Below, piece after piece: positions 43,779 to 52,977 of a stretch of 64,000 nt of DNA (its first letter is position 1; each line of letters opens with the position of its first letter). The notes below the pieces were generated by a model. The model did no database searches, had not been told where the DNA came from, and saw only the letters and a program-made list of their open reading frames with translations. The position numbers and the translations under genes were made by a program. The stretch comes from Bryobacteraceae bacterium. GTDB lineage: Bacteria > Acidobacteriota > Terriglobia > Bryobacterales > Bryobacteraceae. The DNA lies in the NCBI GenBank assembly GCA_023384675.1, contig JAHDVK010000008.1:1-64000 (forward strand), given 5' to 3'.

Positions 43779-43923
43779 TGTCTTTGATCTCCGTATGCCG
43801 GGGCGCGAACGCCGCGCCTGGACTCACCGCGTAGCTTATCGGGCTGGTGGGGGAGGCGGAATCAGATCAGGCTGATTTGAAGGTAGGACTTTCGCCGAAT
43901 CGAGCGTCAGAGAGTTCCTACAG

Positions 43924-44370
43924 TCAGCTTGGGTTTCTGCTGTGCCCGTCTGGCTTTGAGGGGCCAACCGCATCCAGAACTGGCGCGCTGGCCGAATCGC
44001 TGACCCAAGCCTCAACCGTTGCGAGGAATCGGGCGTATTCGGTTGACTTGTCGAAGAACGCATCCGCGCCCGCGGCCAGGCAGGCGTGGCGGGTTTCGGG
44101 TCCCGCCAGGTTGGTCAGGATGATCACGCGCGGACGGCCGTTGAGGCGCGGCAGAGCGCGGAGCACATCGAGCGCGCTGCCGTCTTCCAGTTGGAGGTCG
44201 AGGACGAGCAGGTCCGGGGGGACCCGGCGGGCGTGAGCGAGAGCGCCAGCGGTGTCATGGGAAGCGGCCGCCACACGGACGCCCGGCAACCGCTCGAGCT
44301 GATCCGCGAGCAGCCTTCGCAGTGGTTCCGAGTCCTCGGCAATGTGAATCACGTAGCAAGGCGGAGACAT
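43924..44370 (-). CDS. Single-domain response regulator
   Basis: 148 aa: one receiver domain with IAEDSEPLRRLLADQLERL (acidic pocket), phospho-acceptor Asp in DLLVLDLQLEDG, Thr in VIILTNLAGPETRHACLAAG and Lys in ADAFFDKSTEYARF. The C-terminal 25 residues are Ser/Pro-rich with no output domain. It follows the NarL-type regulator by 3 nt. Likely a phosphate sink, shuttle or protein-interaction regulator in the same system. Confidence 0.9.
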   Translation of the reverse strand: MSPPCYVIHIAEDSEPLRRLLADQLERLPGVRVAAASHDTAGALAHARRVPPDLLVLDLQLEDGSALDVLRALPRLNGRPRVIILTNLAGPETRHACLAAGADAFFDKSTEYARFLATVEAWVSDSASAPVLDAVGPSKPDGHSRNPS

Positions 44371-44373
44371 AGT

Positions 44374-45066
44374 TCAGTCGACAAGCTGGTGCTGAATGGC
44401 GTACCGGACGATGTCGGCCGTGCTATGCAACTGGAGCTTCTCGAGAATCCTGCTGCGGTAGGTGCTGACAGTCTTGATACTAAGGTGTAAGGAAGCAGCA
44501 ATGGAGGTGGGCGTCTGTCCCGAGGCCAGGGCTTGCAGAATCTGAAGTTCACGGTCGGAGAGGAGGTCGGGCGAGGAGGCCGCCGCTCCCGAGGCCAGGA
44601 AGGCAGCCAAAGAATCGGCGAGAGCGGGACCGATGTAGCGCCTGCCGTCGCGAATGCGGCGGATGGCTTCGATGACGTCGCAGGCGGGCTGGTCCTTGGT
44701 CACATAGCCATCTGCGCCGGCGCGCAAAGCGCGAAGGCCGAACTGCTCACCGGGGTGGACGGTGTAAACGAGAACGCCCATCTGGGGCGCGGCATCCTTC
44801 AATTCGCGTATCAATTCAAGTCCGCTGCGGCCGGGCAGATTGAGGTCCAGGATTGCGAGATCCCAATGCTCGCTCGCGACTTGCTGAAGCGCCTGCGCCG
44901 CGTTTGCCGCCGCCCCGAAACGGCTGCCGGGGAAAGCGGCCGAAAGCATCAGGGAAAGCCCCTCGCGAATCGCGACATGGTCGTCCACGAGAAGGATGCG
45001 ATGCGTACTCAAGACGGGCTCCGGGGCGGCAATTCCGATCATAGCGAATACCGGAGAATCAATCAC
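44374..45066 (-). CDS. NarL/FixJ-type response regulator (LuxR HTH)
   Basis: 230 aa from a GTG overlapping the hydrolase stop (GTGA); an ATG at 45042 is the alternative. Receiver: HRILLVDDHVAIREGLSLML, Asp in DLAILDLNLPGRSG, Lys in VTKDQPACD. LuxR-type HTH at the C-terminus: LLSDRELQILQALASGQTPT and LHLSIKTVSTYRSRILEKL. Pairs naturally with the HisKA_3 kinase at 42072-43094. Confidence 0.93.
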   Translation of the reverse strand: MIDSPVFAMIGIAAPEPVLSTHRILLVDDHVAIREGLSLMLSAAFPGSRFGAAANAAQALQQVASEHWDLAILDLNLPGRSGLELIRELKDAAPQMGVLVYTVHPGEQFGLRALRAGADGYVTKDQPACDVIEAIRRIRDGRRYIGPALADSLAAFLASGAAASSPDLLSDRELQILQALASGQTPTSIAASLHLSIKTVSTYRSRILEKLQLHSTADIVRYAIQHQLVD

Positions 45067-46049
45067 CGCTTCAGGAACCGCCGCACAGCCCGGTGGAGGT
45101 ACGCCTCCTCACAGGCGGTGGCGCGATGCCCGCAATCGCTCGTCAAAGCCAGCACCGGAAGCCCGGCCTGGCGGGCGAACTCCTCGGCGGGCGCGGGGTG
45201 GACCATCTGATCGCGGGTAGCGACCACGACAAGCGATTGCGACCTGACCCGGGCGGCGGCGGCTTCAAGAGGCCCGCCGCGGGCGACGTCGTGGGCAATC
45301 ATCGCTTCGAGTTGAGCGGCCCAGTCGCGAGGATCGTGGCGGCCTGGGGCGCCGGTCTGGTCCAGGAGTGCGGCTGCGTCCGCCAGAGGCAAGCGGGCGC
45401 GGCGCTCCGGCGTTTCGAGAGCGAACTGATGCATCGCGTAAACCGCGGGCATCGCCTGGCGCGGGTCCCGGCCAGCCTGCTCCAGCGCGCGGATGGCGCG
45501 AAGTTGCGCATTCCACAGCAGGAGATCATTCGCGTTCAGACGCGGTGAGCCGATGACGGGAACGGCACGCACAACGCGGTCCGCATAGGCGGTCATCCAT
45601 TCGAAGGTCTGCATGCCGCCCATCGAGATGCCCATGACCGCGTGCAGCCGCTCGATGCCGAACCTCTCCGTCAGCAGCCGCCGTTGGGATTCAACCATGC
45701 CGGGGATGGTAATTCCGGGGAAGCTGCCGCTGGCATTTGATGGTGAACAGCTGATCCCATTACCGGGCGCATCCACGGCGATCACGAACAAGCCTTCCGG
45801 GTCCACCAGACCCTGCGGACCGATGAGCGGCTCGAGGTCCTCGGTCCGGCCTCCGAACCACGTGGGAAACAGCACCGCGTTGGACTTCTCGGGGTTCAAT
45901 TCGCCGAATGTACGGAAACCGATCCGGCACTCGGCCACGCGGCCGCCGCCCATGTCGAGATCGCGCAGAAGATGGAACTGCTGTTCCGCGGCAGAAAGAC
46001 AGATCGCCGCGGCGATGGATACGGAAACTACAAGGCCAAGGGGTCGCAT
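45063..46049 (-). CDS. Exported alpha/beta hydrolase, MetX (homoserine acetyltransferase)-like
   Basis: 328 aa from the ATG at 46049, giving a signal peptide (RPLGLVVSVSIAAAICLSAA). The nucleophile Ser lies in VMGISMGGMQTFEW, Asp in VVVATRDQMVHP and His in TSDCGHRATACEE, and the early FPTWFGGRTEDLEPLIG block matches the MetX-like acyltransferase/hydrolase branch. True MetX is cytosolic, so this exported form is more likely an esterase or hydrolase. It is coupled to the NarL-type regulator, so is probably under the same promoter. Confidence 0.85.
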   Translation of the reverse strand: MRPLGLVVSVSIAAAICLSAAEQQFHLLRDLDMGGGRVAECRIGFRTFGELNPEKSNAVLFPTWFGGRTEDLEPLIGPQGLVDPEGLFVIAVDAPGNGISCSPSNASGSFPGITIPGMVESQRRLLTERFGIERLHAVMGISMGGMQTFEWMTAYADRVVRAVPVIGSPRLNANDLLLWNAQLRAIRALEQAGRDPRQAMPAVYAMHQFALETPERRARLPLADAAALLDQTGAPGRHDPRDWAAQLEAMIAHDVARGGPLEAAAARVRSQSLVVVATRDQMVHPAPAEEFARQAGLPVLALTSDCGHRATACEEAYLHRAVRRFLKR

Positions 46050-46085
46050 GTGCTCAAGATACACCCAATCCAACTTGCAGCCGGG

Positions 46086-46688
46086 TCAACTCCGGATCGC
46101 CGCGGGTGGAAGCAGCAGCGGCGGCAGCGATGGCCTTCCGCCCGGCGCGAGCGGCTCGTCGCTCAACGAATAGGCGAGGCGGCGGCGGGTGAAATACCCG
46201 AGCAGGCTGCTCGATCCGAACAGGAACATGCTCGACACCATCAGGTAGGCGGCGGTCCCGTCGTCGCCGGTTTCGTCGGGCAGGATAACTCGAATGGTAA
46301 CCGGCTTGCCAAGCGAGGCCAGTCCGGCGTCCCCGGACTCGGCATCCCCGCCGGAGCCGCCAGGCAGAGGCACAGCGGCGGCCTCGACGAAACGCTTTGC
46401 CATGACCCGGGCGTCTAATCCCTCCTCGGCCGGCGCACTCTTTTCCACCTCCACCGCGATGAGCCAAGGCGCGGGCGCCGGCCCGAATTGCGGCACGCCA
46501 GGCTGCTGGCGTAAGGTGTCTGGGAAATGAACTCGGGAGAGGACCAGCATTTTCGCCTCTCCGCAAAAAGGCATCAGCAAGACAATTGTCAGGAACGAAA
46601 GCAGGATTCGGATGCAGAATGGCAACTGCACCACTGTCCGCACGGCAACGCACACGGAAAGTGGTGTGGTTTTTTGGCAGAAAGACAT
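46086..46688 (-). CDS. Hypothetical membrane or secreted protein
   Basis: 200 aa. An N-terminal hydrophobic stretch (CIRILLSFLTIVLLMPFCGE) looks like a signal or anchor; VHFPDTLRQQPGVPQFGPAP and WLIAVEVEKSAPAEEGLDAR follow, then a second hydrophobic segment (AAYLMVSSMFLFGSSSLLGY) with a positive stop-transfer TRRRLAY. It ends Pro-rich. No family recognised. It is upstream of the hydrolase on the same strand (36-bp gap), so possibly co-transcribed. Confidence 0.55.
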   Translation of the reverse strand: MSFCQKTTPLSVCVAVRTVVQLPFCIRILLSFLTIVLLMPFCGEAKMLVLSRVHFPDTLRQQPGVPQFGPAPAPWLIAVEVEKSAPAEEGLDARVMAKRFVEAAAVPLPGGSGGDAESGDAGLASLGKPVTIRVILPDETGDDGTAAYLMVSSMFLFGSSSLLGYFTRRRLAYSLSDEPLAPGGRPSLPPLLLPPAAIRS

Positions 46689-46841
46689 GGACTCCGGCTC
46701 AACCTTGAATTTGGATCCTGGTGCGGATCTTCTGTTCTATAAGTGGAGACCAGTGTCCGATATTCTCTTTGGAATTTCCTGAAAATTCAGCCCTCTTACT
46801 TTCGGAGTATGAGTGATACACACGAAATCGCCTGAAAGGGA

Positions 46842-46857
46842 TATACCTTCGGGTATA
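46842..46857. terminator. Possible hairpin (TATACC-TTCG-GGTATA)
   Basis: A perfect 6-bp stem with a TTCG loop on the plus strand, lying just past the ADOP permease stop. On the minus strand, the direction of that gene, the loop would be CGAA and there is no T run, so terminator function is doubtful. Confidence 0.3.
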
Positions 46858-46870
46858 GCCGGGGAGGCTC

Positions 46871-49387
46871 CTATTCGCACCTCAGCGCCCGGCCGGGTTC
46901 AATCCGCGCCGCGCGCCAGGCAGGTACTGCCGCCGCGCCAATAGAGGCGGCAAGCAGGGCCGTGCTGCAAAGCACATAGATCATCAATTCCCTGGCCTCG
47001 ACACCGAAGAGTTGACTCTCGACAAACCTCGCCGACACGGCTGCGGCGCCGGCGCCCGCGGCCACGCCAAACAGCACCACCAGGGCGATCTCGCCCAGCA
47101 CCAGCCGGACGACCCGTGCCTGTCCCGCGCCCAGCGCCATCCGGATCCCGATCTCGTGCGTGCGGCGCAGCACCACATAGGTGAGCACGCCGTACAAGCC
47201 GACCAGCGCCAGCAGGCTCGCAAGCAGCGCAAAACCAACTGATAGGAAAGAGAGCAGCCGCTCATTGGACAGTCGCATGTTCAATTGCTCGTCCATCATG
47301 CGCAAGTCGGAAACCACGAGATTCGAGTCCACCTTGCTCACTGCCTCGCGCAGCCTGGGCAGGACCTGGCGCGGATCACCGGTAATTCGCGCATAAACAT
47401 TCACCCCGCTGACGAATTGCATTCGGGAACCCATGCTCACGAATGTCTGGCGAGGTGTTGGGCCGCGGACATCGTGGTACTTCGCGTCGCGGAAAACGCC
47501 GATAATCTCGGTATCCGGCTCCGCTTTGGCCCCTTGCGCCATCACGCGGCCCACGGGGTTTTGCTCAGGGAGGTACTCCCGCACCAGCGATTCATTGACC
47601 AGCGCGACCTGCCGTTCGCCGCCCCAGTCGCTCCAGGCAAGGTCCCGCCCCATGACGATGGGGATCCCGAGAGTCTCGAAGTAGCCGGGCGTGATGGCGT
47701 TGAAGAAGCTCCAGGGCTGGCCGCCATCCTTGATTGCGACTCCCGGGATGGTGACGGAACTGTCCCAGCGTCCGCCGGTCAGCAGCCGGGTCGTGTTCGC
47801 ACCCACTGACTCGACGCCCGGCGTTGCCGCCAGGCTGTACAAAACCTCGCGATATACCCGAAGTTTACGTGCATCATCGTAAACCGTCGCGGGCCGCAGC
47901 CCGAACATGGCAACGGTTTCTGTGTTGAACCCCACGTCGACCAGTTGCAGATTCCGCAGCGTCCTGGCGAAGAGTCCCGCGCCAATCAGCAGAAGGCAAG
48001 AAAGCCCCACCTGCACGCCCACAAAAGCCTTTCGCAGCCGGACATGGCCATGTCCGCCCGCGATGGAGCCGGCTTCGTCCTTGAGCGCCGGAGCCGGTGA
48101 GATTCTTGCCGCCTGCACGGCCGGTGCCAGGCCGAACACAACCGACGTGGCGAGCGTCACCATGGCCGCAAACAGCAGCACGCGCAGGTCCGGCGCAGTG
48201 GAGAGCGATAGGTTCGCGGGGTCGAAAGGAAGAAAGCGGAGCAGCCCTTCGGCCGCCGGCCGGCTGAGCAGCAACCCGCCGATGCCTCCGGCTCCCGCCA
48301 ACACCAGACTCTCAACCAGCAGTTGCCGCACAATCTGGGCGCGGCTCGCGCCAAGCGCCCCGCGGATCGCGACCTCCTTCCTGCGCGCCGCCGCCCGGGC
48401 CAGCAGCAGGTTCGCCACATTCGTGCACGCGATTAGCAGCACAAAGGCCACCAGCCACTGCAACACCAGCAGCGGCCGTTCGCCGTTCCGGCGGAGCGTC
48501 GAGAAGCCGCGTGAAGCCGGCGCCAGCTCCGGCGACTGCTGCAGAAACCGCTCCTTCTGCTCCGGGAACTTTTGGAAATACTCGTGCTTGAGTTCTTCCT
48601 GCTGGCGCTGGCTGTAGAGCACCTTGAGTGCGGCTTCAGCCTTCTCCAGCGTCACACCCGGCTTCAACCGCGCGAACAGATAGAACCAGGAGTCTCGTTC
48701 ATTGGTCAGCGAGTCCCAGGTTGGAGTGATAGTGAGCTTCATCATCACCGGGATCCACACCTGAGTCGGCAAACCGGTGTCCGTCCCCTCAAAGCCCGGC
48801 GCCGCCACACCCACCACCGTGAAGGCCTTGCCGTTGAGACGAATGGTGGATCCGGCGATATCCTCCTTCCCGCCCAGCCGGTTTTGCCAGAAGTCGTACT
48901 GCACCACCGCCACGGGGTGGTTTTCGGCCACCAGGTCGTCCGCCGGGGTGAACAGACGGCCCCGCGAGGGCCGCACACCCAGAACCTCAAAGAAATTGCC
49001 GGCCACCAGGCCAACTGAGATCATCTCGTTGCGGTCGGCACCCATCAGGCTGGTCCGCTCGATGCGCTGGCCCGTCAGCCCGGCAAAGACGGTGTTGCGG
49101 TCCCGCAGCGCGAGGTAGAGCGGATGAGAGAACGTGTGCAGGCCGTCTCCGCTCTGAGATCCGAAGCGGCCGCCCTCCATGCGAAGCTGCACCAATTCCC
49201 TCGGGTTGTGCACCGGCAGCATCCGCAACAGAATTTGATCGAACAACGTGAAAATCGCCGTCGTGGCGCCAATGCCCAGTGCGAGTGTGGCGACGGCCGT
49301 CACGGCGAAGCCGGGATTCAGCCGCAGCTGCCGCACGCCAAACCGGACATCCTGCTGGAGCGTTTCAAACCATCGAACGGCACTCAT
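46871..49387 (-). CDS. ADOP-family permease (MacB/FtsX-type)
   Basis: 838 aa from the ATG at 49387, with GGAGAGGAG upstream; an earlier start at 49480 is unsupported. N-terminal WFETLQQDVRFGVRQLRLNP and GFAVTAVATLALGIGATTAI are the MacB-type first helix; two MacB periplasmic/FtsX permease halves follow, with conserved VANLLLARAAARRKEVAIRG and ALGASRAQIVRQLLVESLVL in the first and THEIGIRMALGAGQARVVRL in the second. Duplicated orphan permeases without a partner ATPase gene are typical of Acidobacteria. No ATPase is adjacent. Substrate unknown. Confidence 0.93.
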   Translation of the reverse strand: MSAVRWFETLQQDVRFGVRQLRLNPGFAVTAVATLALGIGATTAIFTLFDQILLRMLPVHNPRELVQLRMEGGRFGSQSGDGLHTFSHPLYLALRDRNTVFAGLTGQRIERTSLMGADRNEMISVGLVAGNFFEVLGVRPSRGRLFTPADDLVAENHPVAVVQYDFWQNRLGGKEDIAGSTIRLNGKAFTVVGVAAPGFEGTDTGLPTQVWIPVMMKLTITPTWDSLTNERDSWFYLFARLKPGVTLEKAEAALKVLYSQRQQEELKHEYFQKFPEQKERFLQQSPELAPASRGFSTLRRNGERPLLVLQWLVAFVLLIACTNVANLLLARAAARRKEVAIRGALGASRAQIVRQLLVESLVLAGAGGIGGLLLSRPAAEGLLRFLPFDPANLSLSTAPDLRVLLFAAMVTLATSVVFGLAPAVQAARISPAPALKDEAGSIAGGHGHVRLRKAFVGVQVGLSCLLLIGAGLFARTLRNLQLVDVGFNTETVAMFGLRPATVYDDARKLRVYREVLYSLAATPGVESVGANTTRLLTGGRWDSSVTIPGVAIKDGGQPWSFFNAITPGYFETLGIPIVMGRDLAWSDWGGERQVALVNESLVREYLPEQNPVGRVMAQGAKAEPDTEIIGVFRDAKYHDVRGPTPRQTFVSMGSRMQFVSGVNVYARITGDPRQVLPRLREAVSKVDSNLVVSDLRMMDEQLNMRLSNERLLSFLSVGFALLASLLALVGLYGVLTYVVLRRTHEIGIRMALGAGQARVVRLVLGEIALVVLFGVAAGAGAAAVSARFVESQLFGVEARELMIYVLCSTALLAASIGAAAVPAWRAARIEPGRALRCE

Positions 49388-49536
49388 TGCGTGCTCCTCT
49401 CCTGTGGCCGTTGATTCAGCGGCCTTGCTCTGTATACGGACCACTGTGTGATCCGTTCGCAATAGTCCACGAGAGAGCACCCGGTTCTGTGTAAACTTCC
49501 TGACCCCGCGCCCGCGCCCGCTTAGAATAGAGTTTC

Positions 49537-50433
49537 GTGCCTTTGCCCGCCGCAGCCCTGGAGTTTCTCGAGCGCATCGAACAACGCCTCACCGGACGCA
49601 CGCCCCGGCCGCGCATCGTGTTCCCCGAAGGCGAGGATCCGCGCGTGCTGGAAGCGGCCGAGCGCCTCGCCGCGCGCGGCCTCGTCGAGCCTGTGCTCGT
49701 GCCCCGCGTCATCGCCGACGAAGCGGCCCTGGCGCGCTACGCCGCCCTCTACCGCGAACGCCGCCGCCATCGCGGCGTGACCGAACGCGAAGCCCGCCAG
49801 GCCGCAAGCCGCCCTCTCCACTTCGCCGCCCTCATGGTGGCGGCGGGCGATGCCGAAGGCTTCGTCGGCGGCGCCGCCAACAGCACCGCCGAAACCGTCC
49901 GCGCCGCGCTCCATGCCATCGGCCCGGCGCCGGGCGTCAAAACAATTTCCAGCTTTTTTGTAATGGGCGTCCCGGACCGCCGCACCGGCTGCAACGGGCT
50001 ATCCATCGCCGCCGATTGCGCCGTCGTCATCGCCCCGACTCCTGCGCAACTCGCCGACATCGCGCTGATGGCCGCCTCCAGCACCCGGCTCGCCTTCGAA
50101 TGCGAACCCCTGCTCGCGCTGCTCCCCGGACGCGATCCGGCTTTGACGGACGAAGCCGCCCGCCTCGTGCGCGAGCGCGCCCCCAACCTCGAGCTGCGCC
50201 TCGGCGAAGACGCCTTCGACCCGCGCGTGAACGCCTGCGTCTATCCCGACCTCAACTCGGCCAACATCGGCTACAAGCTGATCGAATGGCTCGGCGGCGG
50301 CTCCGCCTTCGGTCCCATGCTCCAGGGGCTCAACCGGCCCGCCAATGATCTCTCCCGCGCCGCCAGCCCTTCGGACATCTACACCGTGGCGCTCATCACG
50401 GCGCTCCAGGCGCACGCCGAGGCGCCCTCATGA
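49537..50433 (+). CDS. Phosphate acetyl/butyryltransferase
   Basis: 298 aa from a GTG at 49537. PTA/PTB core: RPRIVFPEGEDPRVLEAAER, ARGLVEPVLVPRVI, HFAALMVAAGDAEGFVGGAA, then SSFFVMGVPDRRTGCNGLSI, ADCAVVIAPTPAQLADIAL, YPDLNSANIGYKLIEWLGG and GPMLQGLNRPANDLSRAASP. It interconverts acyl-CoA and acyl-phosphate. It is coupled to the acyl kinase (ATGA overlap), giving ATP by substrate-level phosphorylation; substrate could be acetyl-, propionyl- or branched acyl-CoA. Confidence 0.9.
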   Translation: MPLPAAALEFLERIEQRLTGRTPRPRIVFPEGEDPRVLEAAERLAARGLVEPVLVPRVIADEAALARYAALYRERRRHRGVTEREARQAASRPLHFAALMVAAGDAEGFVGGAANSTAETVRAALHAIGPAPGVKTISSFFVMGVPDRRTGCNGLSIAADCAVVIAPTPAQLADIALMAASSTRLAFECEPLLALLPGRDPALTDEAARLVRERAPNLELRLGEDAFDPRVNACVYPDLNSANIGYKLIEWLGGGSAFGPMLQGLNRPANDLSRAASPSDIYTVALITALQAHAEAPS

Positions 50434-51578
50434 TCGTCCTCAGCCTGAACGCGGGCAGCAGTTCGCTGAAGTACAAACGCATCGACACACGCGACCACAC
50501 CGTGCTCGACGTGGGCGCGATCGAACGCATCGGCGCGCCTGGCGCCCCCGCCACGCACGATGAAGCTTTCGCCCTGATTCCGGAACTCGATCACGTCGAC
50601 GCCGCGGGCCATCGCGTCGTGCATGGCGGAAGCGAGTTCAGCGCGTCAGTGCTCATCGACGACGCCGTGGAAGCCCGCATCGAGGCCCTGATCCCTCTCG
50701 CCCCCCTCCACAACCCCGTGAACCTGGCCGTCATCCGCGCCGGCCGCCGCCGCCTGCCCCATGTGCCCCACGTCGCTGTCTTCGACACCGCGTTTCACAC
50801 CGGCGTGTCCGCCGCGGCCTACACCTACGGCCTGCCCTTTGAGCTGGCCGATCGCTGGAAAATCCGCCGCTATGGCTTTCACGGCACCTCGCACCGCTAC
50901 GTGGCTTCGCGCTTTCCGGGCAGGCGCAAGCTCATCACCCTGCACCTGGGCAACGGCTGCTCCGCCGCGGCGATTCTCGACGGCCATTCTGTGGACACCA
51001 CCATGGGCATGACTCCGCTCGAAGGCCTCATGATGGGCACGCGGCCCGGCGACCTCGACCCCGGCGTACTGCTCCGCCTGATGGATTGGGAGGGCTTCGA
51101 CACCGCCGCGCTCGACCGCATCCTGAACCGCGAATCGGGCCTCCTCGGCTTGTCCGGCCTCTCGAATGACATGCGCGAACTCGAGGCCCAGGCCGCGGCC
51201 GGCCACCCGCGGGCCGAACTCGCCATCAGCGTCTTCTGCCACCGCATCCGGCGCGCCATCGGCAGCCTCTACGCGGTGTTAAACGGCGCGGATGTGCTTG
51301 CCTTCACCGGAGGCATCGGCGAGAACTCGCCGGAAATCCGCAGCCGGGTGTGCCTTGAAATGGATGCCCTCGGAATCGTGCTCGATGCGGACGCGAATGC
51401 CGGGGTACGCGGGCGCGAAGCCCGCATTTCACCTCCGGGCGCGCCCACTGAAGTCTGGGTGATGCCTACGAACGAGGAATTGCTTGTCGCTCTTGATGCG
51501 GCCCGGGTCGCGCATCACAAAGTAAGCGGCCAGGTACGCGATAATCCTTCCGAACGTTCGCCCGCCGGCGGCAGGTAA
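50430..51578 (+). CDS. ackA: Acetate/propionate-family kinase
   Basis: 382 aa, slightly short for AckA. ASKHA motifs: VLSLNAGSSSLKYKRI, GHRVVHGGSEFSAS, PLHNPVNLAVIRAG, AVFDTAFHTGVSAAAYTYGL and RRYGFHGTSHRYVA, HLGNGCSAAAILDGHSVDTT, GLMMGTRPGDLDPGVLL and LAFTGGIGENSPEIRSRVC. It makes ATP from acyl-phosphate. Coupled to the phosphotransacylase; the 3' end overlaps the convergent sulfatase by 64 bp. Confidence 0.93.
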   Translation: MIVLSLNAGSSSLKYKRIDTRDHTVLDVGAIERIGAPGAPATHDEAFALIPELDHVDAAGHRVVHGGSEFSASVLIDDAVEARIEALIPLAPLHNPVNLAVIRAGRRRLPHVPHVAVFDTAFHTGVSAAAYTYGLPFELADRWKIRRYGFHGTSHRYVASRFPGRRKLITLHLGNGCSAAAILDGHSVDTTMGMTPLEGLMMGTRPGDLDPGVLLRLMDWEGFDTAALDRILNRESGLLGLSGLSNDMRELEAQAAAGHPRAELAISVFCHRIRRAIGSLYAVLNGADVLAFTGGIGENSPEIRSRVCLEMDALGIVLDADANAGVRGREARISPPGAPTEVWVMPTNEELLVALDAARVAHHKVSGQVRDNPSERSPAGGR

Positions 51579-52864
51579 TCGTAAGTCTGCTCCATCCAGC
51601 GCCCAAGCTGCGATTTCAGGTCTTCCAGCACTTCCTGATGGGCGCTGGAGGCAGCGAGATTGTGGAACTCGTTCGGGTCCTTCTCCAGGTCGTACAACTC
51701 GAGCACCGGGCGGTTCGGCTCAAACATCAGCCGGTGCTCGGGCTTCATCGGACGCCGCCCCGCCATCGCGAGCAGCGATTTCCACGAAAGCCCGTCCGCG
51801 ATGTCGAGCGCCGGGCGGTAAGGGAAGTTCGGAGCCGCATTGAAAATCAACTTGTGACGGGCGGTGCGAATCGAGCGGATCGGATCGAAGTTGTCGTGCC
51901 AGTTGCGTTCGGAGAACACGGCCCCGTGGGGCTGGTACGTCCGGCCCGTCAACAGCGGCGCGAAGCTCCGTCCTTGCACCTTCGCGGGCACGGGCGCGCC
52001 GGCCAGTTCGCAAAACGTCGGTGCGAAATCGACGTGGGGAATGAGTTCACGCCGCACGGCTCCGGCCTGGGTCCGGCCGGGCCAATAGGCCAGGAACGGC
52101 ACGCGGATGCCAGGGTCGTACAACGTCCCTTTGGCGCGCGGAAACGCCATGCCATTGTCGCCCACGAATAGGACCAGGGTGTTGTCCGCCACCTTGTGCC
52201 GGTCGAGCAAATCGAACAGCTCCCCGCATTCGCGGTCCATGCGCGCGGTGAAGTCGTAATACATCGCGAGGTCCTCGCGCACTTCGGGCGTATCGGGCAG
52301 AAACGGCGGCACGATGACGTCTTTCGCCTCATGCGGCGGTGAGAATGCACCTCTGCGGTAGGGCCGGTGGGGATCGGTAAAGCCCATGTGCAGGAAGAAG
52401 GGGCGGTCCTTCGGTCGCTTGTCGAAGAAGGTGGTGAACGGCTCCTTCGCGCCCGCCTGGAAATCCCATTTCGAGTCGAAGGCCTTGCCCTGATGCACCT
52501 TGCGGTACGCGCCCAGATGATAGCCGCGCTGTTTGAGCGCGTCCAGGTAGGTCCATTCCCACGGCGGCATGGGCGTGTGCAGCCGTGAGGTGTTCGTGGT
52601 GTGCGGCGTGCAGCCGGTGAAGATGGCAGAACGGTTGGGGCTGCATTGGGGTGACGCTACATAGCTGTGGTCGAAGCGGACGCCACGCGCTGCGAGCCGG
52701 TCGAGATTCGGCGTGCGGATGGCGCTGTTACCGTAGCAGCCGAGGTCGGTCCAGGTGTGGTCGTCGGAGATGAGAAACAGAATGTTCGGCGCCGGCTCGC
52801 CGGCCTGGCGGGCCAGCGCGGGCGCGGCGGCGGATTGAAGAAGGGTGCGGCGGGTGAAAGGCAT
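51515..52864 (-). CDS. TAT-exported type I sulfatase
   Basis: 449 aa. Begins with a TAT-like signal (TRRTLLQSAAAPALARQ) and the metal site NILFLISDDHTWTDLGCYGN. The sulfatase signature CSPNRSAIFTG gives Cys74 as the residue converted to formylglycine. Further conserved parts are VHQGKAFDSKWDF, HMGFTDPHRPYRR and FVGDNGMAFPRAKGTLYDPG. It hydrolyses sulfate esters, probably on sulfated glycans; a formylglycine-generating or anaerobic maturase is not seen nearby. It ends inside ackA (convergent overlap). Confidence 0.92.
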   Translation of the reverse strand: MPFTRRTLLQSAAAPALARQAGEPAPNILFLISDDHTWTDLGCYGNSAIRTPNLDRLAARGVRFDHSYVASPQCSPNRSAIFTGCTPHTTNTSRLHTPMPPWEWTYLDALKQRGYHLGAYRKVHQGKAFDSKWDFQAGAKEPFTTFFDKRPKDRPFFLHMGFTDPHRPYRRGAFSPPHEAKDVIVPPFLPDTPEVREDLAMYYDFTARMDRECGELFDLLDRHKVADNTLVLFVGDNGMAFPRAKGTLYDPGIRVPFLAYWPGRTQAGAVRRELIPHVDFAPTFCELAGAPVPAKVQGRSFAPLLTGRTYQPHGAVFSERNWHDNFDPIRSIRTARHKLIFNAAPNFPYRPALDIADGLSWKSLLAMAGRRPMKPEHRLMFEPNRPVLELYDLEKDPNEFHNLAASSAHQEVLEDLKSQLGRWMEQTYDYLPPAGERSEGLSRTWPLTL

Positions 52865-52977
52865 GACTTGGACGCTAGTCTTTCAATTTTGCCGGTCTGG
52901 CGGCAACCGCCGGCGGCTCGCGGAAATTTCTGAAGGCGTGAGATTTTTCCCGCCCGCGAGGCACTATTCCTCTAGAA

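Noticed and set aside
46842-46857. TTCG-loop hairpin as a rho-independent terminator
   Set aside because: The stable loop is on the strand opposite to the adjacent gene and no T run follows; kept only as a low-confidence hairpin.
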